Notes under the pieces: model-generated
What the model saw: only the letters and a program-made list of their open reading frames with translations
Database searches by the model: none
Told to the model about the DNA's origin: nothing
Assembly (NCBI GenBank): GCA_025603075.1
Contig: MU626321.1
Coordinates: forward strand, 2,347 to 66,346
Direction: 5' to 3'
DNA: 64,000 nt
From: Neoconidiobolus thromboides FSU 785
Lineage: Eukaryota; Entomophthoromycota; Entomophthoromycetes; Entomophthorales; Neoconidiobolaceae
Program-made: the position numbers and the translations under genes
Shown: positions 56,971 to 64,000 of the stretch, piece by piece
Position numbering within the stretch: position 1 is the stretch's first letter
Layout: each line of letters begins with the position of its first letter

Positions 56971-57382
56971 ATGTTTAAAAAAATCTATGTAATAGCCTTA
57001 TTAGCTCCCTTAGTTTACGGAGCAAGTTTAGGTAATTTTCTTAAAATTTTGATAAAATAACAAACTAAACCATAAATTAGAAAGACGAAGTGAGGTTCTC
57101 ACCATTCCAGAAACAAGAGCATCAAAGATTTGTGTAAACCTTGATCGTGACGTTAGAGTAATTAATTTACCACGTGGTTATAGAGCCAAGGTATATAACG
57201 AAAGAGATTGTTATGGGCGTGTTTTGCTTCAAAGTAGCGAAAGAAGAATCACTGATATTCCAAGAAGCGCAGAGTCAGTTTATGCGTACAGAGATAATGA
57301 TGATATCGTCATTAATCTTTCGGATTTTAGTGATAGTCGTGGAAGAAGTTCCTCTTTTTCAGATAATTTAGTCGATTTTTAA
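56971..57382 (+). CDS. Small secreted protein with a crystallin-like segment (tentative)
   Basis: Two exons, 56971-57031 and 57081-57382, with a 49-nt intron; 120 residues. Exon 1 encodes only the signal peptide (MFKKIYVIALLAPLVYGASL), an intron placement common in secreted proteins. The mature chain has two cysteines. The stretch AKVYNERDCYGRVLLQS, followed about 15 residues later by SAESVYAYRD, resembles one Greek-key motif of the beta/gamma-crystallin fold (aromatic-x-(5-6)-Gly ... Ser-x-x-aromatic). The tail is rich in Ser and Asp without an anchor. The fold call is tentative. The start was chosen because it gives a proper signal peptide and the join keeps frame; the largest single frame here (57174-57371) is a shadow in the wrong phase. 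Confidence 0.75.
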
Positions 57383-57969
57383 ATTTGAAATTGATGATTT
57401 TTGTAATGTATATTAAATTTTGAAAATAAACTATTAAATTAATAATACCTTATTTTAATTTTAATCTCAGCATATTAAATGTCTTAATTTTAGACACATG
57501 GGATTAGATAATTTTCTAATGATGTAGGTTGGTATTATACTTGAGTCTAGATAATGAAATTTGTTATCAAAAGGTTCTTTGAGCCTCATTTGCATCCAAT
57601 GACTTTTTGATAGTATATAAAGATTTATTTATTTATCTGAACCTTTCCTTTTTTAAAATTTTGCGCAGGCTTGCTAATAGTCTTTGAGCCATAAGGTGTA
57701 TTTGAAATGCTATGAGAGATCATTTTAACGGCGACACCCATCTAGGAAGGATTTTTACAAAGTATATGTATCTTATAAAAATATTAGCAAACCAAGAAAA
57801 GGGCAAAAAACATAAAATATAGCTTAAAATCTAATTTAAGTACTATAAAATAACAATATTATAAATAAGCAAATGATACAAGGCTTAATGGGTTTTATAA
57901 AGCTACTTAAGCAGCCATAGTTGCAAAAAGAAAGGAGATAATTTAAAGTAGTACAACAAATAGTTTATG

Positions 57970-58076
57970 ATATAAGGGTATCTTTTTTGGTTTCATTACT
58001 TTCTATCTTTTAAGCGCTATTTGAGTGGAAAAATTATTAGTAGAATTCTCAAACCTAAAAATACATCCCCCATATA
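57970..58076 (+). mobile_element. MITE-like element, copy 17 (forward)
   Basis: Forward copy: ATATAAGGGTATCTTTTTTG, GTTTCATTACTTTCTATCTT, core AAGCGCTATTTGAGTGG, ending ACATCCCCCATATAG. Confidence 0.85.
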
Positions 58077-58394
58077 GAAAAATTTTCATATTTGAGTTTG
58101 CTTAAAAATTATAGTACATCAGTGTTAGTACGATTTAAAGTTAAGCAGATTGTTAGTATACTTTCTGGTAAGAGATACTCAAAATATTGAAGTCATTAAA
58201 AAATCGATTTCATCATCGTTTAAGTTGATATATAGAGGACTAATAATTGGGTTAGTAGAAGGCAGTACGTTTAGTAGGTAATCTTTAATCTACAACTAAT
58301 GCACATATCAGATTAAATTTAACAAAGCTTAAAAATAAACCATGAAACTAAATACAAATATATATTATAAAAAACAACTATGAGTTTGAATTTA

Positions 58395-58500
58395 GATATA
58401 GAGATGGAAGTTTTTTTATCTTATTGCTTACATCTTTTAAGCCCCATTTGAGCGGAAAAATCGTTAGCAAAATTCTTGAACACAAAAATACATACATATA
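58395..58500 (+). mobile_element. MITE-like element, copy 18 (forward)
   Basis: Diverged forward copy: ATATAGAGATGGAAGTTTTT, core AAGCCCCATTTGAGCGG, AAAATTCTTGAACACAAA, right end ACATACATATAT. Confidence 0.78.
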
Positions 58501-58977
58501 TTACTTTCCTATCAACTTTTTATTTTTTAAACTACAAAGTGCACGTAAAATTTTAATATAATAACTTTTTGAATAAAGGTTGTTTTATGTTAGAAGTACC
58601 CTGAATATGCTTTAGCTTAAAGGCTAACAAAGCATAATATTTACAATCCTTTTAATAAAACTATCAATAAAAGCATTGATAAAGCTAGCATTTTTCCATT
58701 TATTTTTATCAAAGTTAGCCATTTAAAGCCATCTATAAAATCTTTTTTGTCCTGTAACTATCAACTATTTAAATTACTCAAAAAAGTTACTTAATGTTTT
58801 AATTTTTATGTTGTTTATTCAATACCTATACTCATCAACTTATTTAAAACAACGATTGTATGCTTCCTTTAGTCCTAAGATGAGGGGAGCTAAAGGATAT
58901 AAACCTAAGTATAGCTCAGACACTTATTTGATCGTTTCATCTCCTAAACAAACTCTACACTTATATCCTCAAACTAT

Positions 58978-59865
58978 TTATGTTTTTTGCAGAAAAGATT
59001 TTACTTCGCCTGCAATTCCACTATGTAATGTAAGTACTAACAATCCATTGAAAATCATTCCGAAAACAAATAAAATACTAGCAGTTGAGTTGAGTTCCTT
59101 GGCTTGTTTAAAAGAATCATCATATACATACTTGAATGTCGATTCGACAAATAAACTGATAAGCGAAACAAGCATACATGTTACGTAGATAGCTAAGATC
59201 AAGTATACTTTAAGCGATGCCTTTTTCAAACTTGAGAACGTTTTTCCACTACCTGCTTCACTACTAGATCCTAGTTCTGCTGACACAATTTCTTTAAATT
59301 CACTAATCTCATTAGCTATACAATAGTATGAATATGATAATAATCCAACACCAATAAAACAACTTAAAAGAGAATAATGATAAGTGACCGAAGCTAATAT
59401 ATTGTTTCTAACATCTAGTAAACAGCTTAGTTTTGATGATGAAATTGCAAATGAATTTGTTGCAGCACAAGTAATTAATAGAAGTGTAAAAATAGTTAAG
59501 TTAATTATTACAGGACGATAAGCATATTCGAACAACACTGACTTTTTAATTTTTCCTAATCTTTCCATCGATAATAAAGCGTTTAAAACAATTTCGTATT
59601 GATAAATAAATAATATTATAAAACCATAAAATGAACACCCATATTGATTTTCTATTAATTTTTGTCCTTTAATAAAATAATAGATGAGATCAGATAGCAC
59701 TGCAATCGGTGCAAGAAACTCTAAAAAAGCTAAAGCCATTATCAACTTTACATCAAATCCTTTACAAGATAATTTGCTTGCAAAATAAATTAAAAATGAA
59801 TTGACTATTAGACATATTGAAGTTGCGCAAATAGCTGTCAAATAAAAAGGTGTAAAGATATACAT
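58978..59865 (-). CDS. Rhodopsin-like seven-transmembrane receptor
   Basis: Single exon on the minus strand, 295 residues. Seven hydrophobic helices can be read: about residues 8-30, 38-62, 78-100, 118-140, 155-180, 220-245 and 265-288. The third helix ends LLSMERLGKIKK, where class A receptors have E/D-R-Y. The last helix FGMIFNGLLVLTLHSG occupies the NPxxY position but keeps only the Asn. Two cysteines (C82 region and the loop before TM5) could form the usual extracellular disulfide. Short N-terminus, short C-terminal tail (GEVKSFLQKT) and a third cytosolic loop rich in Ser/Gly. I read it as a fungal GPCR of unknown ligand; a transporter is unlikely because of the 7-helix count. Confidence 0.75.
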   Translation of the reverse strand: MYIFTPFYLTAICATSICLIVNSFLIYFASKLSCKGFDVKLIMALAFLEFLAPIAVLSDLIYYFIKGQKLIENQYGCSFYGFIILFIYQYEIVLNALLSMERLGKIKKSVLFEYAYRPVIINLTIFTLLLITCAATNSFAISSSKLSCLLDVRNNILASVTYHYSLLSCFIGVGLLSYSYYCIANEISEFKEIVSAELGSSSEAGSGKTFSSLKKASLKVYLILAIYVTCMLVSLISLFVESTFKYVYDDSFKQAKELNSTASILFVFGMIFNGLLVLTLHSGIAGEVKSFLQKT

Positions 59866-60439
59866 TAAGGCTAGATCAATTAATCAAACAAAAAAGCTTC
59901 CCTTTGTTCATATAATAGATTTTTATCTTAAAATCAATTAAAACAGAAAGCTAAAATGAAACACTACCCTTACTGGAGCAAGGATCATAAAAATAGGTTT
60001 TTACTTTTCTTATTGAAAGCTAATTTTAGCGGGTTATTCTTAATCTTATGTTTCCAATCATGTTCTTTGTAAGTTTATCACTTGTATAATGCTATAGAAA
60101 TATTTACGATTATTAATTTAAGCTAATATAATCGTACCTTGTGGAAATATTTGATAAATATCTAATATTTATTATAAGGAACATAGTAAACAATAGCGCA
60201 CTTAATATAGACGATCATAAGAGATACAACTAACACAATCTTAAAAAATAAAGTTGTATTACTTTTAAAAAATAGAATCACCTTCACGAAGTTGGTAAAA
60301 TTATTAGTCTGAGTGCACAATCGTTTCTTGCTTCTTGCTTTCTATCTTTACAACTTATATGAAAATCTTACGTTTATTCCCATGGTAACTTAATTATGCT
60401 ACTTTATAATCCCTCCCAGTTTTATGTTTTTACAAAATT

Positions 60440-60770
60440 TAGCTACAATATCCAAATGTCAATAAACAGAAAAATGACAAAAACCAAAATGCAAAGTATG
60501 AAGGTTTCAATAATATTCCCTGATATACCAATACAAATGTTAAAAATATAATTGTATTATTTATAACTATACTGACTATTGGAATAACTAATAGATTAAA
60601 TGACATGTTAAGGGTTTTGTAAAGCCAAATAAGTTTTAAGTTTTTTAAATCCCAAGCTGTTGTGTTGCTTATTATGTAAAGTATTAATCGATTAAATTTA
60701 TTTAATTTAGAAATTAATGTTACTCTTGAAACAAAAATAACCCTTAATGCTAGAAATTCAAAAAAGTTGG
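60440..60770 (-). other. Possible coding relic: open minus-strand frame of about 107 codons
   Basis: The frame runs from a stop near 60770 down to a TAG-class stop near 60450 and would encode a hydrophobic chain with at least two membrane-like helices (SFNLLVIPIVSIVINNTIIF and LKPSYFAFWFLSFFCLLTFG). It has an AG acceptor just inside its 5' end. In DNA this AT-rich, a hydrophobic open frame of this length can arise by chance, so support is weak. Confidence 0.15.
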
Positions 60771-60864
60771 TATTAAATCATTATTCAAACTTAAGCGCAT
60801 TATAGCCTCTGCAACTCTGTCACAGCTTAATTAACAGTTTATTTAATAGTAAAACTTTGCTAGA

Positions 60865-60965
60865 ATATATGGATGTACTTTTTTAAGAATTTTACTAACA
60901 ATTTTTTCGCTCAAATGGGGGCTTAAAAGATGTAAAAAATAAACCCAAAAAAACACCTCCATATA
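60865..60965 (-). mobile_element. MITE-like element, copy 19 (reverse)
   Basis: Reverse copy: ATATATGGATGTACTTTTTT, AAGAATTTTACTAACAATTT, core CGCTCAAATGGGGGCTT, ending ACACCTCCATATAG. Confidence 0.82.
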
Positions 60966-61446
60966 GCTAAAGGTTAGTGATTGGCCATTAAAAGACTAAA
61001 GATATATTAATGGTTCTAAAAATTAGTGCAAACAGGCTGGAATAGAGTTGTAACAGCTGTATATCAGCCTGAAACAGACTTGAAGCTGTTTTTAAATAGC
61101 TACAATTATAGTAAAATAATTTAAAAGAACAAAAGTATATTGGGATTCTAACTTGTTTGAATCACTTTTTGATATGATTCATTAAGGGCATTTTAAAATA
61201 TTGAGATTTATTGTACTTAAACCAAGACATATACTAATATTATTTTATACAACGTAAAGGCAACTTCTAACCACACTAAATTTAATCTTACATTATTCTA
61301 TGCTTATTCTAATACAATAAATCTAGATAATATTTGTAATGTTATTTAACAATTATTATCCAAATTTGATTTTAAAAATGTGATTTATGATTCATATTCA
61401 AATTCAAATTTAGTCATCTTTTCTAACTTTTTTTAACGAAAGCTTT

Positions 61447-61550
61447 TTATGGGGATGTATTTTTAGGTTTAAGAATTTTACTACCAAATTTTCCGCTCAA
61501 ACAGCGCTTAAAGAATAGAAATGATGAAGTCAAAAAAACATCCCCTTATC
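61447..61550 (-). mobile_element. MITE-like element, copy 20 (reverse)
   Basis: Reverse copy: TTATGGGGATGTATTTTTAG, core CGCTCAAACAGCGCTT, ATGATGAAGTCAAAAAAACA, ending TCCCCTTATC. Confidence 0.85.
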
Positions 61551-62279
61551 TATAAAAATGTTTTTCTATAGTTAAGATCAATTTAATCTGACATTTTTTT
61601 ATTAGTCAAATCAAAGCTTATTCACATGAAGAATATTACTTTTTATTAATATTATTATTTATATTATATGTAGTAACTTAAATGGTAGTATAATTACTCT
61701 TGATAAGTTTCTAATCATGTTTCACAAACACTTTTTGGCAGGGAGTATCTTAACAGACTAATGACTTCAATTAACATTAACTTTGGTATTTTAATATTTT
61801 TAATAACTTTGAAGTGAATAAGTTTAAAAGTTTGATTAAGATTTTCTAATTTACTTTATTTGTTCATTTTCTATGTAGCGTAAATTTTGAAATTTTTTAA
61901 ATCTACTAACCAAATTGTTGATTTGAAGGAAAATTTCCATATATTTAATTATAATATTTTGAATAAAAAATATAAGCGAAAACATCCTTATCAAAATATC
62001 TTTAAACCAAAAATTAAGATGATATTTTAAAAAGCTATTGTTTATTATAATTTAATTTATCATTGTTAAAGTTAGATAGATGGTTGGAGCAAATTTTGCA
62101 ATTTTGAACTCTTTGCCTTTTTAAAACAAAAGGACTCCTAAAAATCAATTCCTTTTTTTAGAAATAAAGTGCTAGCCCAAAATAAATAAATCCAACCAAG
62201 GGATGAAAAATAGATTTAATTACATTTTAGTTTTAAAATGGTGGAAAATACTTTGAGCTATCTTTAACTTAATAATGAA

Positions 62280-62853
62280 TATATGGGGATGTTTTTTTTG
62301 ATTCCATTACTTTCCATTTTTTAAGCGCTATTTGAGTGGAAAAATTGTTAGTAAAATTCTGTGAAATCTGGTACTCAGGGTTTGGAGTCAAGAACAGCTA
62401 TTGCTGGGTTGACCACACTATAAGTGGAAAGGTCTTAGTTTATGTGACTAAAATAGACTTGGATTATGAGGAATAGCACGTAATAGGTTACAAGCTATAT
62501 AAGACAAATAGAATAGACAATACTACTATAAAATCTACGTAAAATACTATTAAGGAAACTCAGTGGCTTTATTAAATGTTCGAGATATCAGGGAATAATC
62601 CAGTTAAAAAGCCTCGAACTATTATACTCTGTAAACTCTTTTATACTCTGAAAAGTATAAATATCAAAATGGGAAGATAATATTCTTTGGGATGGAGCTA
62701 GAAATTCTCATAGCAAATCAAAACAAGAACGTGGGATTGATTTTCTCTGAACTCAAGAACACAACAGCTTAGGCGATTGTTATGTTATAATTAACCATGA
62801 GACTGACAAAGCGATATTTCACAATTCTTAAACGAAAAAATACATCGCCATAT
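62280..62853 (+). mobile_element. MITE-like element, copy 21 (forward), split by an LTR-like element
   Basis: Left part 62280-62359 (ATATGGGGATGTTTTTTTTG, GATTCCATTACTTTCC, core AAGCGCTATTTGAGTGG, GTTAGTAAAATTC) and right part from 62824 (ATTCTTAAACG ... ACATCGCCATATAG). Without the insert and one copy of ATTC, the parts rejoin into a normal family member of about 106 bp. Confidence 0.92.
62360..62823 (+). mobile_element. LTR-like element, copy 2 (complete, 464 bp, solo)
   Basis: Begins TGTGAAATCTGGTACTCAGG and ends GCGATATTTCACA. The ends form the 8-bp inverted repeat TGTGAAAT/ATTTCACA with the TG...CA termini of LTRs. Flanked by the 4-bp direct repeat ATTC. Contains a TATA-like CTATATAAGA near 62495. 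No coding capacity, so either a solo LTR of a retroelement or a non-autonomous DNA element with 8-bp ends. Confidence 0.82.
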
Positions 62854-62981
62854 AGTGTAATGCAAACTTAATACTCTTATGTTTTTTAAATTATCATTTG
62901 TTAATTAGTTTTTTAATTAAAATGCTTATAATGAATATTTAAAATATCATCATTAAAGTATTAAGTTTGCATTACACTATA
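62851..62981. repeat. 25-bp inverted repeat extending the MITE pair beyond the element ends
   Basis: 62851-62875 (TATAGTGTAATGCAAACTTA plus ATACT) is the exact reverse complement of 62957-62981. It joins the flanks of MITE copies 21 and 22, so the inverted duplication includes about 20 bp of unique flank. The spacer between the arms is 81 bp. Confidence 0.92.
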
Positions 62982-63081
62982 TGGGGATGTATTTTTTCGT
63001 AAGAATTTTACTAACAATTTTTCCACTCAAATAGCGCTTAAAAAATGGAAAGTAATGGAATCAAAAAAAACATCCCCATAT
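62979..63081 (-). mobile_element. MITE-like element, copy 22 (reverse), partner of copy 21
   Basis: Reverse copy: ATATGGGGATGTATTTTTTC, core CCACTCAAATAGCGCTT, GGAATCAAAAAAAACATCCC. Its reverse complement matches copy 21 with only a 2-nt gap and one substitution, and shares its private variants (GATTCC and ACTTTCC). Confidence 0.92.
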
Positions 63082-63293
63082 CTTAAATTTCATAAGTATA
63101 AAATATTGATGCATTTTGTATTTTAATAAATATCTCTATTTAAAATAAAATAAGGAAAATCTTTAATAAACTGCAACAAATCTTAAAAAAATAAAATAGT
63201 CATGAATACCATCGTATAATAGCAAAAAAGCATTAAACTTCTTTTAATTTTATTATTTTAAGTTAGTTGCCAAGATTATAGGTCGTCAACAGT

Positions 63294-64000
63294 CTAAGAT
63301 TTAGTAATTGGAACTTCTTTAACATTAAGTTTAGCGACTAGTTCTCTAGGGGTATCTTTTAATAAAGCTGGGTTATAGGTAGGGAAAGGTGGTTTGAAAC
63401 CTTGAGGTGGTTGATAACTTTGCTGTTTACTAAGTCCATATTTTTGAAGTCCTATCTTTCTAACTGAGTCTACTAAAGTGACATATTGTTCATTAAAGCC
63501 TGGGATACATCCTTTTAAATAAATCAAATTTAATTCAGTGTCGATTTTGATAACCTAAAAAGTTATTTTTAAATTATTTGATCAATAAAATTCTAAGATT
63601 TAATTCAAAACTTACTTTGCAGTTTTGTACTGTAACAAAATTCCCGCCCATTCTACCAGGCATTTTTTTACCCTTGAAAACTTTACCAGGCTGAGCACGT
63701 TGACCTGTAGAACCAATAGAACGATGAGTTAAAGATACACCATGAGACGCTCTTAAACCTGCAAATCCATGGCGCTTCATACCACCTTGGAAACCTTTAC
63801 CTTTACTATTTACAATTAGGACAATCAATTTGACTCATGAATAATCTTACCTTGGTGCACGAGCATCAACAAATTGGCCAGGTAAAAAGTGAGCTGCAGA
63901 CAAAGTGGTTCCTAGATTGTTATTAGTATAATGTAAAGTGATAAATGATGAACATTTTAACTCTAAAAAACTTACCAACAGGCAAAGTAGCGTCAGAGCT
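63294..64000 (-). CDS. MRPL3: Mitochondrial ribosomal protein uL3m (MRPL3; yeast Mrpl9), 5' partial
   Basis: Minus strand, four exons visible: 64000-63976 (continues beyond the window), 63911-63851, 63805-63616 and 63554-63294; all joins keep frame, about 179 residues. The bacterial-type L3 core is clear: [60 protein letters not shown] and [17 protein letters not shown], followed by [12 protein letters not shown]. The bacterial form rather than the cytosolic eukaryotic L3 shows that it is the mitochondrial large-subunit protein near the peptidyl-transferase entry. The C-terminal extension ([20 protein letters not shown] and on) is beyond the bacterial length, as usual for mitochondrial forms. 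The N-terminus with its targeting peptide lies outside the window. Confidence 0.93.

Larger units (their letters stand above)
57383..58977. other. Spacer with two MITE-like copies
   Basis: About 1.6 kb, convergent to the receptor gene. Contains MITE-like copies at 57970-58076 and 58395-58500. The 126-codon plus-strand frame at 58808-59188 runs antisense into the receptor gene and is a shadow. Confidence 0.55.
59866..63293. other. Repeat-rich spacer between the receptor gene and uL3m
   Basis: About 3.4 kb. Four MITE-like copies (60865-60965, 61447-61550, 62280-62853, 62979-63081) and a complete LTR-like element (62360-62823) nested in one of them. One weak minus-strand frame at about 60440-60770 is described separately. 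No other gene seen. Confidence 0.6.

Noticed and set aside
57174-57371. 65-codon plus-strand frame
   Set aside because: Shadow of exon 2 of the small secreted protein; the in-phase reading has a signal peptide and a proper splice join.
58808-59188. 126-codon plus-strand frame
   Set aside because: Runs antisense through the 3' part of the receptor gene, which has the clear membrane-protein pattern on the other strand.
1019-63081. The dispersed ~105-bp repeat as a CRISPR array or structured RNA gene family
   Set aside because: Copies are irregularly spaced over 62 kb, in both orientations, with inverted termini and graded decay; this fits a transposable element, not an array or an RNA gene.
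1-64000. tRNA or rRNA genes
   Set aside because: I looked for GC-richer cloverleaf-like stretches with GTTCGA-type loops and found none I could support; a dedicated tRNA search would settle it.

Overview
The window looks like nuclear DNA of an AT-rich, early-diverging fungus. An entomophthoralean of the Conidiobolus type would fit, but the sequence does not prove it. The evidence is very AT-rich spacers, mostly short (about 45-130 nt) GT-AG introns often carrying a CTAAT-like branch site, the standard stop codons, a fungal housekeeping gene set, a rhodopsin-like seven-helix receptor, small secreted cysteine proteins and a local expansion of PAF-acetylhydrolase-like lipases. There is one 220-base run of N. 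I see no rRNA, tRNA or CRISPR.

Layout. 0-11.3 kb: the end of a GAN-repeat protein, a two-exon LisH/WD40 protein, a large P5-type ATPase with a signal peptide and a Cys-rich lumenal head, and a four-exon 2OG-Fe(II) oxygenase on the minus strand. 13-30 kb: a PAF-acetylhydrolase-like family with three intact plus-strand genes, one pseudogene and one minus-strand gene. The ten-exon listerin gene (LTN1) sits between the pseudogene and the minus-strand member. 32-37 kb: NOP4/RBM28 (11 exons) and ALG1 (4 exons). 37-41 kb: a repeat-rich spacer with an LTR-like element around the N gap. 41-53 kb: THOC1/HPR1, an SR protein, an ASCC1-like 2H-phosphoesterase gene, an ATAD2/Yta7-like AAA ATPase, and a second, apparently decaying ASCC1-like gene with a KH domain. 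54-60 kb: an MFS transporter, two small secreted proteins and a seven-TM receptor. 60-64 kb: a repeat-rich spacer, then mitochondrial ribosomal protein uL3m, cut by the window end.

The genes are mostly independent transcription units, not operons. Several serve gene expression: NOP4 in 60S biogenesis, THOC1 in mRNA export, the SR protein in splicing, LTN1 in clearing stalled nascent chains, uL3m in mitochondrial translation, and the ATAD2-like protein in chromatin.

The most striking non-genic content is one family of about 105-bp MITE-like elements with terminal inverted repeats. At least 22 copies lie here, and none is in an exon or intron of an intact gene. Two places hold nearly identical copies in inverted pairs: a perfect 71-bp palindrome abutting the start codon of a dead lipase copy (20.3-20.5 kb), and a 125-bp inverted duplication at 62.3-63.1 kb in which one arm was later split by a 464-bp LTR-like element with a 4-bp target duplication. 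Exon joins given below are my own reading of splice sites and frame.
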